64,000 nucleotides of DNA from Citrobacter sp. On2M. Lineage in GTDB: Bacteria; Pseudomonadota; Gammaproteobacteria; Enterobacterales; Enterobacteriaceae. Of the stretch, positions 29,311-42,000 are shown piece by piece. Position 1 is the stretch's first letter; each line of letters begins with the position of its first letter. The stretch covers positions 1,116,001-1,180,000 of the forward strand of contig NZ_WPCV01000004.1 of the NCBI RefSeq assembly GCF_018035235.1. Reading direction: 5' to 3'. The position numbers and the translations under genes were made by a program. Below the pieces are notes generated by a model. The model was not told where the DNA came from, ran no database searches, and saw nothing but the letters and a program-made list of their open reading frames with translations.

Positions 29311-30234
29311 ATGGAAAAAAATGTTCTGTTCAATCAGCGCATTCGCTTGCGCCACCTTCATACTTTTGTCGCCGTTGCACAACAGGGAACGTTGGGGCGC
29401 GCGGCTGAGACCCTTAACCTGAGCCAACCGGCCCTCTCCAAAACGCTGAATGAACTGGAGCAACTGACCGGTACCCGGCTCTTTGAGCGTGGCCGTCTTG
29501 GCGCGCAGTTAACGCTGCCCGGAGAACAGTTTCTTACCCACGCGGTAAGAGTGCTGGATGCGCTTAACACCGCCGGACAAGCATTAAACCAGCGCGAAGA
29601 GTCGCAGACTGATGTCGTACGAATTGGCGCCTTACCCACCGCGGCGCTGGGCATTCTGCCGGCGGTAATTGGCCCATTCCATAAACAGCAAATGGAAACC
29701 ACGCTGCAGGTTGCCACCATGAGTAATCCGATGATCCTGGCAGGTTTAAAGTCCGGAGAAATTGATCTCGGCATTGGTCGTATGGCCGATCCGGAATTGA
29801 TGGTCGGTCTGAACTACGAATTATTATTTCTGGAATCACTCAAACTGGTCGTGCGTCCTAACCATCCATTGTTGCAAGAAACCATCACGCTGAGCCGGGT
29901 AATGGAGTGGCCGGTGGTGGTTTCGCCGAAAGGAACCGCACCTCGCCAGCACGCAGAGACATTGTTGCAAAGTCAGGGCTGTAAAATGCCGTCGGGTTGT
30001 ATTGAAACGCTGTCAGCATCGCTCTCCCGCCAACTGACGGTTGATTACGACTATGTGTGGTTTGTCCCATCAGGCGCGGTTAGAGAAGATCTGCGCCAGG
30101 CGACACTGGTGTCATTACCAATTCCCACTCACGGTGCGGCTGAACCCATCGGTATTCTTACTCGTGTCGATGTGCAACTCTCTCAGGCCGCGCAGATCCT
30201 TATCGCCGCAATACGCAAAACCGTGCCGTTTTGA
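29311..30234 (+). CDS. ydcI: LysR-type transcriptional regulator YdcI
   Basis: 307 residues from MEKNVLFNQRIRLRHLHTF; this start matches E. coli YdcI and excludes a 23-residue upstream extension that has no family counterpart. N-terminal winged HTH (GRAAETLNLSQPALSKTLNE) and a LysR substrate domain. Salmonella YdcI is linked to acid stress and envelope phenotypes. Divergent from the pyrophosphatase gene. Confidence 0.93.
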   Translation: MEKNVLFNQRIRLRHLHTFVAVAQQGTLGRAAETLNLSQPALSKTLNELEQLTGTRLFERGRLGAQLTLPGEQFLTHAVRVLDALNTAGQALNQREESQTDVVRIGALPTAALGILPAVIGPFHKQQMETTLQVATMSNPMILAGLKSGEIDLGIGRMADPELMVGLNYELLFLESLKLVVRPNHPLLQETITLSRVMEWPVVVSPKGTAPRQHAETLLQSQGCKMPSGCIETLSASLSRQLTVDYDYVWFVPSGAVREDLRQATLVSLPIPTHGAAEPIGILTRVDVQLSQAAQILIAAIRKTVPF

Positions 30235-30241
30235 TGCCAAA

Positions 30242-30269
30242 AATAAAGGGACCATCTGGTCCCTTTATT
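30242..30269. terminator. bidirectional terminator between ydcI and trg
   Basis: Near-perfect 13-base-pair palindrome AATAAAGGGACCA / TGGTCCCTTTATT between two convergent genes; the outer A/T pairs give a U-tract on either strand. Confidence 0.85.
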
Positions 30270-30274
30270 GATGC

Positions 30275-31963
30275 TTAAAACGTTTCCCAGTTATCGCCGT
30301 TGGCCGTTGCCGCCTGCGGACGTGAATGACCCGGCGTAGGCGCCACCTGAGCGCGTTTAATTGCGCTTGTCCCGGTTAAACGGAATGTGCCGACGGCTTC
30401 CGTTAAGCGTGCTGCCTGTTCTTCAAGAGATGCTGCAGCGGCGGATGCTTCTTCAACCAGCGAGGCGTTTTGCTGCGTGACCTTATCCATCTCTGAAATA
30501 GCCTGACTCACCTGGACGATGCCCCGGCTTTGTTCATCGGAGGCCGCTGCAATTTCCAGCATAATGTCGGTCACGCGTTTTACCGCATCGACAATATCCG
30601 TCATCGTATTGCCTGCTGCGACCACTTCTCCGGACCCCTGGTCAATCAGCCGGACTGACTCGCTAATCAACCCTTCAATCTCTTTTGCCGCCTGGGCGCT
30701 GCGGCTTGCCAACGTACGCACCTCACTGGCTACGACGGCAAACCCTCGCCCCTGCTCTCCTGCCCGCGCCGCTTCTACCGCTGCGTTCAGCGCCAGGATA
30801 TTAGTCTGGAAGGCAATGCTGTTAATAACGGCGGTAATTTCAGAAATTTTCTTCGAACTCGTTGAGATATTTCCCATGGTTTTAACCACGCCAGAAACCA
30901 TCTGCCCGCCCCGGCTGGCCTTGCCGGAAGCATCTTCCGCCAACTTGCTCGCATGATGCGCGTTGTCGGCATTTTGCTTCACCGTGGCCGTCAACTCTTC
31001 CATGCTGGCTGCTGTTTGCTCAATCGCCGCGGCCTGTTGCTCGGTACGGGAAGACAAATCGGTGTTCCCTGCCGAAATCTCACTGGTACCGCGATAAATT
31101 TCTTCCGCGCCCTGACGAACCGTGCCCACTGTCTTCGCCAGCGACCGTTGCATAGTTTGCAGATGGCGGCTCAGGCGGCCAATTTCGCTGCGCCCGGTCG
31201 GTTCCTCCTGCATCGTCAGATCCCCTACTGAAATTTGCTCAATGCGCTGTGCCGCGCGCAACAGAGGATGAATGACGGTACGGCGCAGAACGATGAACGT
31301 CATCACGGTCAGCGCTAGTGCAAGAACGAATGCGCCCAGCATAAAGGCCATGCCAAGCTGTGTACGTTGGTGTGCCTGTTCGCTTAACTGATTCGCCCTG
31401 GCGGTACGAATGTCGATCGCTTTTAACAACACCTTATTGTAAGCAGAGTCCAGCGGTCTGGCCTGTTCATTTTCATGGTTGATGATCGCTTCGAACATGC
31501 CGTTTTTAGCGTACTTCAGCATAGGTTGTAAGCCGTCGATATAGGCTTTGAAACTGGCACTCAGTTCAGCGTCTAACGCTTCACCGGCAGTGGTTTTCAC
31601 TGCACGCGCCATATAGGTATTGAAACCGTCCTGCGATTGCTTAATACGTTTTTCTGCCTCGGCAATATTGGCCTTCATGTCATCCATTTCAGCAATACGG
31701 CTCGCCGCACCAGCATGGATCATGTTGATACGCGCGGTGCGTAAGTGGTTAGAGCTGTTAGATAACCCCATCCGAACCTGAATCTCATCGGTTACATCGC
31801 GCTGATCGCGATCGGCCTGCATAAGAAAATAACTTGCCAGCCCCGAACTTAAGGCGAACAACAGAAGGATGCCACCGAGAATGGAGGAAAACAGCGGAAC
31901 CAGCCGGATTTGATGCAGAAAGCCCAGTTTATACTGGGCTTGCATCGATGTAGTGTTGTCCAT
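30275..31963 (-). CDS. trg: methyl-accepting chemotaxis protein Trg (ribose/galactose), with NWETF tail
   Basis: 562 residues. N-terminus [20 protein letters not shown], first membrane helix, a periplasmic four-helix sensor domain with [13 protein letters not shown] (ligand-protein docking), second helix near 200, HAMP, then the MCP signalling domain with the invariant [20 protein letters not shown] tip. Trg responds to ribose- and galactose-binding proteins. The C-terminus ends GDNWETF: this pentapeptide tethers CheR and CheB and is known from high-abundance receptors Tsr and Tar, while E. coli Trg lacks it. Start chosen at 31963 because an upstream GTG reading adds residues unlike the family. 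Confidence 0.92.
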   Translation of the reverse strand: MDNTTSMQAQYKLGFLHQIRLVPLFSSILGGILLLFALSSGLASYFLMQADRDQRDVTDEIQVRMGLSNSSNHLRTARINMIHAGAASRIAEMDDMKANIAEAEKRIKQSQDGFNTYMARAVKTTAGEALDAELSASFKAYIDGLQPMLKYAKNGMFEAIINHENEQARPLDSAYNKVLLKAIDIRTARANQLSEQAHQRTQLGMAFMLGAFVLALALTVMTFIVLRRTVIHPLLRAAQRIEQISVGDLTMQEEPTGRSEIGRLSRHLQTMQRSLAKTVGTVRQGAEEIYRGTSEISAGNTDLSSRTEQQAAAIEQTAASMEELTATVKQNADNAHHASKLAEDASGKASRGGQMVSGVVKTMGNISTSSKKISEITAVINSIAFQTNILALNAAVEAARAGEQGRGFAVVASEVRTLASRSAQAAKEIEGLISESVRLIDQGSGEVVAAGNTMTDIVDAVKRVTDIMLEIAAASDEQSRGIVQVSQAISEMDKVTQQNASLVEEASAAAASLEEQAARLTEAVGTFRLTGTSAIKRAQVAPTPGHSRPQAATANGDNWETF

Positions 31964-32132
31964 GACCGTCGACTCTCTTGTAGGGTTTATGCGTGAAAAC
32001 ACGCCCGTTAGATAGTCATCGGCAATCCGGGAGGTTTACTTACCGTGAAAAGCGCCGGATTCGTCACACTTTCACAACATAATTCTAAAAAATTCAGGAA
32101 AGTGCCAGCGGTCAAATCCGCTGGCCCATGAA

Positions 32133-33559
<1,427 letters not shown>

Positions 33560-33574
33560 ACGCCCTCCAAATCC

Positions 33575-33592
33575 TATACCCCCCTATAGTAT
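33575..33592 (-). promoter_or_regulatory. FrmR operator candidate
   Basis: TATACCCCCCTATAGTAT: a G/C-tract flanked by A/T inverted repeats (ATA...TAT), the DNA pattern bound by CsoR/RcnR/FrmR repressors, 16 bases upstream of frmR. Confidence 0.7.
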
Positions 33593-33778
33593 CACTGTTT
33601 TTAATCTATTTGTAACAAATTAGGTTTATTTACTATTCACCAATGAAGATAATCCCGTTTTGCAGGATTGATGAGCATTTTGAATGGTCGGCACGAAGAT
33701 AATTGTTCTGTAATACTAACTATAATTATATGGATATAACACGTAAAATGGATTCATTATCCAATAACTAGAATAATT

Positions 33779-33982
33779 ATGAATTTTTATCATTATTTTA
33801 TAATATACGCCGTGGGATTTGTCGTCATGTTCACGCTGTTAATCCGCGGGGACAAAATACATGACCTCGAATTTGATTTAATCGATACGCTCAGAACATC
33901 TTTATTGTGGCCATTTTATGTAGTAGCAATGATCTGCATTATTATTTACTCATTTTTTATACGGAAAATACTATATGAGTAA
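33779..33982 (+). CDS. hypothetical small AT-rich membrane protein
   Basis: 67 residues with two hydrophobic stretches (IIYAVGFVVMFTLLI and LLWPFYVVAMICIIIYSFFI) separated by a charged loop RGDKIHDLEFDLIDTL. Clearly more AT-rich than its neighbours and without a convincing ribosome binding site, so it may be imported DNA or not expressed. I do not recognise a family. It ends 22 bases from the convergent umuC stop. Confidence 0.45.
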   Translation: MNFYHYFIIYAVGFVVMFTLLIRGDKIHDLEFDLIDTLRTSLLWPFYVVAMICIIIYSFFIRKILYE

Positions 33983-34004
33983 TATAGAGAAATGTGCAAC
34001 GCTA

Positions 34005-35273
34005 CTACCTAACCCGCAACAAATCGCTGTATCTCGTGGTATAACGCGGTGAAAGCATGTCTCGCTTCATCGCCCACGGTTGCTGTATCCCTTGTCCGGC
34101 AAAGTAGAGCGTTCCTTTCCCTTTTTTAGCATTAAGCGTATCCAGTACATCCATCAGTTTATCGCTGTTACGCCGTGGGCAGTTGTCGTCAAAAAGATTC
34201 AGCTGCGCAACGCCAGAGCTAAAAAAATCCCCCAACATAACGCCCGCTTTTTGGTAACGCAGCCCCGCTCGCCAGATGGCATCCAGGCTGCGCGTTGCCG
34301 CTGCAATAATATCCCGACTATCCTGAGTTGGCGTCAGCAGTTTTATCGACGCGCTGTTTCCGTAATAAGGTTCATTCAGAACAAACGGACTGGTTTTGAT
34401 AAACGTAGAGATAAACCGGCAATACTGGTGCTCTCTGCGCAGCTTTTCCGCAGCGCGTGAAGCATAGGTGCAAATTGCCTCTCTCATCGCGTTGTAATCC
34501 GTGAGTTTTTCACCAAACGATCTTGAGCAGATAATTTCCTGCTTATCCGGCGCAAACTCTTCCAGCGCCAGACAAGGTTCACCGCGCAATTCCCGAACGG
34601 TTCGCTCAAGTACGACATTGAAATGTTTACGAATGAAGCGAATGTCGGTATTCGCCAGATCGAGAACCGTTTTAATGCCCATGGCATCCAGTCTCTTGCT
34701 GATACGGCGCCCGACACCCCAGACTTCATCAACCGGAAGTGCGGCCATTAGTTTACGCTGACGTTCAATATTTGAGAGATCCACGACTCCGCCGGTTTGC
34801 TCCTGCCACTTTTTGGCTGCATGATTCGCCAGTTTGGCCAGCGTTTTGGTCTGGGCGATGCCAACCCCAACCGTGAGACGTGTTTTCTGTAAAATGGTAG
34901 CTCTGATTTCCCGACCAAAATTCGTAAGATCCCGGCAGTTTCGCACCCCCGTTAAATCGCAAAAGGCTTCATCAATACTGTACATCTCCACACGCGGCGA
35001 CAACTCCTCCAGAATCGACATCACCCTGCTGCTCATATCCGCATACAATTCGTAGTTCGAACTAAAACAGAACACGCCATAACGCCTGAACAGATCTTTC
35101 TGTTTGAAATACGGTGCGCCCATATTAACGCCAAGCGCTTTTGCTTCCGCACTACTGGCAATGACACAGCCATCATTATTTGAAAGAACGACAACGGGTT
35201 TGCCTTTCAGATCGGGCCGGAATGCCGACTCACAGCTGGCATAAAATGAATTAACATCCACCAGAGCAAACAT
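34005..35273 (-). CDS. umuC: DNA polymerase V catalytic subunit
   Basis: 422 residues, Y-family polymerase. Catalytic acids Asp6 and Asp101-Glu102 (SIDEAF), and the beta-clamp binding motif QLNLF in the C-terminal part. Performs SOS translesion synthesis together with UmuD'2 and RecA. Separated from umuD by two bases. Closely related to E. coli UmuC but at a different map position from K-12. Confidence 0.95.
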   Translation of the reverse strand: MFALVDVNSFYASCESAFRPDLKGKPVVVLSNNDGCVIASSAEAKALGVNMGAPYFKQKDLFRRYGVFCFSSNYELYADMSSRVMSILEELSPRVEMYSIDEAFCDLTGVRNCRDLTNFGREIRATILQKTRLTVGVGIAQTKTLAKLANHAAKKWQEQTGGVVDLSNIERQRKLMAALPVDEVWGVGRRISKRLDAMGIKTVLDLANTDIRFIRKHFNVVLERTVRELRGEPCLALEEFAPDKQEIICSRSFGEKLTDYNAMREAICTYASRAAEKLRREHQYCRFISTFIKTSPFVLNEPYYGNSASIKLLTPTQDSRDIIAAATRSLDAIWRAGLRYQKAGVMLGDFFSSGVAQLNLFDDNCPRRNSDKLMDVLDTLNAKKGKGTLYFAGQGIQQPWAMKRDMLSPRYTTRYSDLLRVR

Positions 35274-35275
35274 AA

Positions 35276-35695
35276 TCAGCCCGCGGCTTTAACGATAAAT
35301 GTCACCACGCCAAATATATCCAGCGTGTCCTCGCTGCTAATCATGATCGGCGCGTAGGCGCTGTTCTCTGGCTTCAGCATGATAACTGGGTGTAATTGCA
35401 GACGTTTAACGGTGAATTCACCCTCAATAGCGGCAATAACGATATCTCCATGGGCAGGCTTTCTGGCGCTGTCGACAATCAGCAAATCGCCCTCGCCGAT
35501 CCCCGCTCCCCTCATGGAGTCGCCAGATGATTTAACAAAATAGGTTGCGCTGGGATGCCGTACCAGCAGGTCATTAAGGTCGATACGCTTCTCAACGTAG
35601 TCCTGTGCCGGAGATGGAAAACCACAGGGTACAAGATCGCTAAATAGCGGAAAGTGTTTAATTTCGCGGCGTTCCGCAGGCTGGAAAAACAACAT
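35276..35695 (-). CDS. umuD: DNA polymerase V accessory protein, RecA-cleaved
   Basis: 139 residues. The self-cleavage site Cys24-Gly25 and the Ser60-Lys97 catalytic pair occur at the same positions as in E. coli UmuD. After cleavage UmuD' activates UmuC. A LexA box lies 19 bases upstream of the start. Confidence 0.95.
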   Translation of the reverse strand: MLFFQPAERREIKHFPLFSDLVPCGFPSPAQDYVEKRIDLNDLLVRHPSATYFVKSSGDSMRGAGIGEGDLLIVDSARKPAHGDIVIAAIEGEFTVKRLQLHPVIMLKPENSAYAPIMISSEDTLDIFGVVTFIVKAAG

Positions 35696-35713
35696 AATAA
35701 TCTGCCTCTCATT

Positions 35714-35733
35714 AACTGTGTTTATATACAGTG
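35714..35733 (-). promoter_or_regulatory. LexA (SOS) box of umuDC
   Basis: AACTGTGTTTATATACAGTG: CTG and CAG arms with exactly ten bases between, AT-rich core, directly upstream of umuD. Confidence 0.9.
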
Positions 35734-35833
35734 GTTTTAATAAGGACAGCGATCAAGTGACAAGAGTGGCGAATTGAGCGTTGTTTAACCATCTTGTCGA
35801 TAAGCTTTTATGATGTCTGGAAAAATAATTGGC

Positions 35834-35863
35834 TAAAAAAATGCCCCACATTTGTGGGGCATT
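35834..35863 (-). terminator. terminator of cybB
   Basis: Stem AATGCCCCACA / TGTGGGGCATT with a short loop, followed on the minus strand by seven T residues, right after the cybB stop. Confidence 0.85.
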
Positions 35864-35866
35864 ACC

Positions 35867-36397
35867 TCAGGAGCGTTTTCGCGGCATCATGCGCAACAAC
35901 GTATTGTCCTTCCAGAAATAGTGGTGCATCAGGGCCGCTGCGGCATGCAGAGCAATGACAAAATAGCCCAGGTTGGCCAGCGTCACGTGCCAGGACTTCA
36001 GCATATCCACTACATCAAAGTTGGCCTCTGCTGCATGTGGCATAACGATGCCAAATGCAATCCACGGGTTACCCCGGTTGTACATCATTACCAGGCCAAT
36101 AATCGGCAGCACAATAAACAACAGATAGATAACCAGATGCCCGAGATGCGCCATCCCGGTCATCATCGGCTTCGGTTTTGGCACAATCGGCGGTGCTGGA
36201 TATTTGAGCCTGACCAGCAAGCGCGCCACCATCAGCGTTAAAATGGTGATACCGCAGGAGACGTGCACCATATTGAACACGGGGCGATAGCTGCGCGGGA
36301 AAAATCCGCGAAACTCCATGGCGCTGTAGGCCACAATGACCAACAAAAAGACCAGCCAGTGAATACCAATTTGCAGGCCAGAATACTTATTCCCCAT
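35867..36397 (-). CDS. cybB: cytochrome b561
   Basis: 176 residues from MGNKYSGLQIGIHWLVFL, start chosen by AGGAA placement and match to E. coli CybB (an ATG 12 codons upstream is rejected). Four membrane helices with haem-ligand histidines in GIHWLV, MVHVSCG and the late HAAAALMHHYFWKD segment. Di-haem inner-membrane protein; superoxide:ubiquinone oxidoreductase activity is reported for the E. coli enzyme. Confidence 0.93.
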   Translation of the reverse strand: MGNKYSGLQIGIHWLVFLLVIVAYSAMEFRGFFPRSYRPVFNMVHVSCGITILTLMVARLLVRLKYPAPPIVPKPKPMMTGMAHLGHLVIYLLFIVLPIIGLVMMYNRGNPWIAFGIVMPHAAEANFDVVDMLKSWHVTLANLGYFVIALHAAAALMHHYFWKDNTLLRMMPRKRS

Positions 36398-36544
36398 AAC
36401 ATTTCCTGAATAAAAACAATAATGCGTCAACATAACGGGCTTTTGTTAAAAATTCATTAAGTTTTGTTCACCTATTTTCAGTCAGTTGCGTTTAACCTCA
36501 AAACAGCTATTGGCGCGGATGCACCGCCAGGTGTAGAGTAAAAC

Positions 36545-37984
36545 TCAGGACTGCAGATAGACCACCTGCGTTTGCAGATATTCACTCAGACCATGTTTAC
36601 CGTCTGCCCCGCCAATCCCTGACTTGCGCCAGCCCGCGTGGAACCCCTGCATCGCCTCGAAGTTTTCACGATTAATGTAGGTTTCGCCAAACTTCAGCCC
36701 TTTAATCGCCTTCATCGCCGTGTTCAGGTTTTGCGTGTAAATCGATGAAGTCAGACCATAGTCACTGTCATTGGCCATCGTCAGCGCTTCTTCCAGCGTA
36801 TTAAACGCCACCACCGGCAGCACCGGACCAAACGTCTCCTCGTGCATAATCGCCATCTCCTGGCGCACGTCTAACAGTAACGTCGGCGGATAGTAATAAC
36901 CTTTGCCGGCAACGGCTTTACCGCCCAACACCACTCTGGCTCCTTCCTGCACCGCGCGTGCAACTTTCTGCTCAACACGCGCCAGCGCAGCAGCGTTAAT
37001 CAGCGGTCCCATTGCAATGTCATTGCGCTCCGCCGGATTGCCAAACTGCACAGCTTTCATCGCCTCACCCAGACGATTGACGAACTGGTCATAGATGCCT
37101 TTCTGCACGTACACACGCTCTGCACAGTTGCATACCTGTCCGGTATTGATCACTCGCGAATCAACAATCGCCTTCACGGCCAGTTCAAGGTCAGCATCAT
37201 CCATTACTATTGCAGGCGCTTTGCCACCCAGCTCCAGACAAACTTTAGTGATGTTTTTAGCCGCCGCGGCCATAATTTTCTCGCCCGCGCCGACGCTGCC
37301 GGTCATACTCACCATCGCTACCTTCGGATTTCCAGCCAACTCCTGACCGACCGTTTCACCGCGTCCGAGCACCAGATTAAATACGCCGCGCGGCAAGCCG
37401 ATATCATCAACAATTTTGGCAAAGGCGATGGCGTTATTCGGTGTGAATTCACTCGGTTTAATAACAATGGTATTCCCCGTCAGCAATGCGGGAGCCAGCT
37501 TGCGGGCAATCAGGAAAAACGGAAAGTTCCACGGCAGAATGCCCGTGGTCACGCCCAGAGCGCGCTTAAACAACAGAATATTCTCGCCCGGACGATCGCT
37601 TTGCAGGATCTCGCCTTCATAGCGACGCGCCCATTCCGCCATGTAATCGATATAGTCGGCGGTAAATGAGACTTCAACCTCAGCCAGTTGCTGGATCTTT
37701 CCACCTTCCGCCACAATCAACGCACTGATTTCATCGGCTCGCTGGCGGATGCCCGCAGAAATTTTGCGTAACCAGTTCGCCCGTTCAATGGCAGGCAGGG
37801 CTTCCCATTGCGGTTGAGCACGCTGCGCGGCATCGATCGCTTTACGCGCATCTTCGGCACGTCCATCGGGAATACGTGAGATTACCTCTTCCGTGGCCGG
37901 ATTGACGACATCAATCCAGGCGTCATCGTGCCAGGTCACAAACTGCCCATCGATATACATAGGATGTTGTACGGGTACTGACAT
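36545..37984 (-). CDS. aldA: lactaldehyde/glycolaldehyde dehydrogenase
   Basis: 479 residues starting MSVPVQHPMYIDGQF, with AGGAGAA before the ATG. NAD-dependent dehydrogenase: VSMTGSVGAGEKI for cofactor, CLELGGKAP for the base and NTGQVCNCAERVY for the catalytic Cys. Converts lactaldehyde from fucose/rhamnose breakdown, and glycolaldehyde. The gapC gene that lies between aldA and cybB in E. coli is absent. Confidence 0.95.
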   Translation of the reverse strand: MSVPVQHPMYIDGQFVTWHDDAWIDVVNPATEEVISRIPDGRAEDARKAIDAAQRAQPQWEALPAIERANWLRKISAGIRQRADEISALIVAEGGKIQQLAEVEVSFTADYIDYMAEWARRYEGEILQSDRPGENILLFKRALGVTTGILPWNFPFFLIARKLAPALLTGNTIVIKPSEFTPNNAIAFAKIVDDIGLPRGVFNLVLGRGETVGQELAGNPKVAMVSMTGSVGAGEKIMAAAAKNITKVCLELGGKAPAIVMDDADLELAVKAIVDSRVINTGQVCNCAERVYVQKGIYDQFVNRLGEAMKAVQFGNPAERNDIAMGPLINAAALARVEQKVARAVQEGARVVLGGKAVAGKGYYYPPTLLLDVRQEMAIMHEETFGPVLPVVAFNTLEEALTMANDSDYGLTSSIYTQNLNTAMKAIKGLKFGETYINRENFEAMQGFHAGWRKSGIGGADGKHGLSEYLQTQVVYLQS

Positions 37985-38142
37985 GCGGTTCTCCTGTGAT
38001 TGATTTGTTTTTAACAAGTGAAACTATTGTTAATTAATATCAATCATGCATGTCAGATTATGGCTGTCATCGCTGTTCTGTGAGCGGCTTCATAAAAGCG
38101 TTTGGTAAAGTGATGATAAAGGGAAAAAAACAGTCGGGATTT

Positions 38143-38178
38143 CTGCCCGTTTGCCGCAAAACGCCGACAAACGGGCAG
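38143..38178 (-). terminator. hairpin after ydcF
   Basis: Eleven-base-pair perfect stem CTGCCCGTTTG / CAAACGGGCAG, 14-base loop, just after the ydcF stop. A T7 tract follows on the minus strand after a dozen bases. Confidence 0.6.
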
Positions 38179-38184
38179 CAGGCG

Positions 38185-38982
38185 TTACAGAGAGCGGCTC
38201 TCCAGTAAGTCAGTCAACGCAGTGTCATTTCGCAACTGCTGCCAGGCTTGCTCAATATTCTGAGGAATATCAACATGGGCGATAAAATCGCGGCCGCAAG
38301 GCCCATAACCATCGGCATCGTCACGCAGGCGCGGAAGCTCACCGGTAATGAGAGACAGGTAGCGATCCACCGACCAAAGGCCTTCTGCGGCGGGTACAAA
38401 ATCCACGCCGTTTTGCTGTTGGACCAGTTCGGGGCTGAAACCAGGGAAACTCAGCCAGCGCGGCGCATGCAGATCATCACGGGTTACGCGCTCAAACGTC
38501 GCCATCGTGCGACGTTGCATAGTAGGATCCTGCACCACAATAACGGTATGAATGTTTTCTGCCGCCTGATTCAACAATGCACAGCTAAACCGGGCATTCT
38601 CACCGCAGTTTGTTGACTGGTCTTCCACCCAAATCTTCTCACCCGGAATCAGCCAGAACTGGTGAGCGATATCGGCAAGGATCGCGGCTTCAGCGCGTCC
38701 GGTAGTGCGAATGATGTTATAGCGAGGATGCTGAGCAATCGCGTCATACAGAAAGCGCGTAGAATGACCGATGCCACCGCTAATCAATAAGGGAACCTGT
38801 TGTTCTTTCGCGATCCGACAAGCAGCGTCGATGGTCGGAATAACCGCGTTGCCCGCCAGAATCACGCAGTCTGACTGAACGGTGACATTTTCCATAAAAT
38901 CATTCTGCGCCAACCATTGCCCTACGGTATTTATAGCCGCAAGGGTGGCTGCGGAAAGTATCGGAAACTGACTCATACTCAT
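38185..38982 (-). CDS. ydcF: YdcF, DUF218-family SAM-binding protein
   Basis: 265 residues, DUF218 fold. CVILAGNAVIPT, LLISGGIGHSTR, the Glu-containing DQSTNCGENA and VVQDPTMQRR are the conserved blocks. E. coli YdcF was shown to bind S-adenosylmethionine; its reaction is unknown. Monocistronic. Confidence 0.92.
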   Translation of the reverse strand: MSMSQFPILSAATLAAINTVGQWLAQNDFMENVTVQSDCVILAGNAVIPTIDAACRIAKEQQVPLLISGGIGHSTRFLYDAIAQHPRYNIIRTTGRAEAAILADIAHQFWLIPGEKIWVEDQSTNCGENARFSCALLNQAAENIHTVIVVQDPTMQRRTMATFERVTRDDLHAPRWLSFPGFSPELVQQQNGVDFVPAAEGLWSVDRYLSLITGELPRLRDDADGYGPCGRDFIAHVDIPQNIEQAWQQLRNDTALTDLLESRSL

Positions 38983-39014
38983 ACTCCTGGTGTTTATTCT
39001 TTACCGGGTACAGA

Positions 39015-39045
39015 TGCCGGATGGCGACTATGCCTTATCCGGCCT
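39015..39045. repeat. REP element between ydcF and hrpA
   Basis: ATGCCGGATGGCG then CTTATCCGGCCTA, a typical enterobacterial REP (Y-type) palindrome. Confidence 0.75.
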
Positions 39046-39061
39046 AAGGTCCAGCACCGTG

Positions 39062-42000
39062 TCACCCCGTAATCTGCTCCATCGCTTGCAGAATACGTTT
39101 ATCGGAGATCGGATACGGCGTACCAAGCTGCTGGGCAAAATAGCTGACGCGCAGCTCTTCTATCATCCAGCGGATCTCTTTGACATCATCATCTTCACGC
39201 CGCGCGGGAGGTAGTTTATTGAACCACTGCTGCCAGGTCTGCAGCACGCTATCTACTTTCAGCATCTGTGCGCGATCGCGATGCGGATCGATAGCCAGCT
39301 TTTCCAGACGTTTTTCAATAGCCTGCAAATAACGCAACGTATCGCCCAGACGTTTGAAACCGTTGCCAGTAACAAACCCACGGTACACCAGCCCACCCAT
39401 CTGTGATTTGATATCCGCAAGTCCCAGCGCCATGGTCATATCCACGCGCCCTTTCAGACGTTTATTGATATTAAACACTGCAGTCAGGATCTGTTCGACC
39501 TGCTTCGCAATATCCACCACCGTATCGTTCAGTTCAGCCCGAACTTTTTCATGCAGTGCCGCAAACCCCTCTTCGGTCCACACCGGACCGCCGTTAGCGT
39601 CAATCAGTTGATCCACACCGCAGGAGATACAGTCGTCAATCAAATCCAGCACTTTACCGTACGGGTTAAAATACAGCCCCAGCTTAGCTTTATTAGGCAG
39701 CTTCTCATGCAAATATTTGATTGGAGATGGAATATTCAACAACAACAGGCGGCGTAAACCGCACCACATCGCCTGCTGTTGCTCCAGCGGATTATCAAAC
39801 AGTTTGATGGCAACGCTGTCACGCTCATCTACCAGCGCTGGCCACGCTTTTACCTTATAGTTACCGCGTTTTTGCTCGTAACTTTCCGGAAGGTGGCCGA
39901 AGCTCCAGATGTGCAATCCGCTCTGCTCGATACCGTCATCTGCCACCGCAGACAATGTTTCCTGAACTTTACCCTTTAGCGCATCTTTCAAATCCTGCAG
40001 CGAACGCCCTTCCTGCAGCTTCTTGTTCTTATCATCCACTACCCGGAAGGTGATTTTTAGGTGATCGGGCACCTGATCCCAATGCCAGTCTTCACGGTCA
40101 ACGGTAACGCCCGTCATTCGGCGCAATTCACGCTCCAACGAGTCCAGTAACGGCAATTCCAGCGGCGTCACTCGGGCTAAAAACGCTTCCGCATAGTTCG
40201 GTGCAGGCACGAAGTTACGTCGAACGGGTTTCGGCAGCGATTTAATCAGGGCGATCACCAGCTCGCGGCGCAGCCCCGGAATTTGCCATTCAAAACCGCT
40301 CTCTTCGATCTGGTTAAGCAGCGGCAACGGAATATGTACGGTCACGCCGTCCGCATCGGCTCCGGGTTCGAACTGATAACTCAGGCGCAGTTTGAGATTG
40401 CCCTGATGCCAGAAGTTCGGGTAATCCAGCTTACTGATCTTTTCCGCACCCTCTTTGATGAGCATACTTTTTTCAAAGTTGAGCAGATCGGGCGTTTCAC
40501 GGCTGACCTTTTTCCACCAGCTGTCAAAGTGACGAGCGGAGACCACATCATGGCTGATGCGTTGGTCGTAAAACTCAAACAACGTCTCATCATCGACCAG
40601 AATGTCGCGACGGCGTGATTTGTGCTCTAACTCTTCCACCTCAGCCCGTAGCTTCAGATTGTCACGGAAAAACGCATGGCGCGTTTGCCAGTCGCCTTCC
40701 ACCAACGCATGGCGGATGAACAGTTCACGCGACAGCACTGGATCAATCTGGCTGTAGTTCACCTTACGGGCGGCCACAATCGGTAAGCCGTAAACGGTGA
40801 CCTTTTCTGTCGCCATCACTGCGCCCTGCGCGCGTTCCCAGTGAGGTTCACTGTATGAACGTTTGATCAGATGCTGGGCAACCGGCTCCACCCACTCGGG
40901 ATCGATACGTGCGGCAATACGTCCCCACAGGCGGCTGGTTTCCACCAGCTCGGCAACCATCGTCCATTTCGGTGGTTTTTTAAACAAACCAGAACCAGGG
41001 AAGATCGAGAAGCGTGCGTTACGCGCCCCGGTAAATTCTTGTTTATCGGCATCTTTCATCCCGATATGTGAGAGTAATCCGGTCAACAGCGCAACGTGAA
41101 CTTCCCGATACTCAGCAGGTTCGCTGTTAACCGGAATACCCAACTCTTTCACTACCTGGCGCAGTTGCGTGTAGATATCCTGCCACTCTCGCACGCGCAG
41201 GTAGTTCAGAAAATCAAGTTTGCACTGGCGACGGAACTGGTTTGACGACAGCGCTTTTTGCTGCTCGCCGAGATAGTTCCACAGGTTTACAAACGCAAGG
41301 AAATCAGACTCTTTGTCGTGGAAACGGCTGTGCTTCTCGTCGGAAGCCTGCTGCTTATCCATTGGACGCTCGCGCGGATCCTGAATCGACAGCGCCGAGG
41401 TAATGATCATCGCCTCACGTACGCAGCCATGCTTTTGCGCTTCCAGCACCATGCGCGCCAGACGCGGGTCGACCGGCAGTTGCGACAGCTGACGCCCCAA
41501 CGGCGTTAACTTATACGCGGTTGCCTGTTCATCGGTGGTTATCGCCCCCAACTCTTCGAGCAGGCGTACCCCGTCCTGAATATTGCGTTTATCCGGTGCT
41601 TCAACGAACGGGAATGCCGCGATATCACCCAGCCCCAGCGCAGTCATCTGCAAAATAACGGATGCCAGGTTGGTACGCAGGATCTCCGGGTCGGTAAACT
41701 CCGGGCGTGACAGGAAATCGTCTTCGGAATACAGACGAATACAGATCCCTTCCGAAACACGACCGCAGCGGCCTTTACGCTGGTTGGCAGAAGCCTGCGA
41801 TACCGGCTCAATCGGCAAACGCTGAACTTTAGTACGGTAGCTGTAACGGCTGATACGCGCAGTGCCCGGGTCGATCACATATTTGATCCCCGGCACGGTT
41901 AGCGAGGTTTCCGCCACGTTGGTCGCCAGCACGATACGGCGGCCGCTGTGCGACTGGAATACGCGGTTCTGCTCACTGTTGGAAAGACGCGCATATAGCG

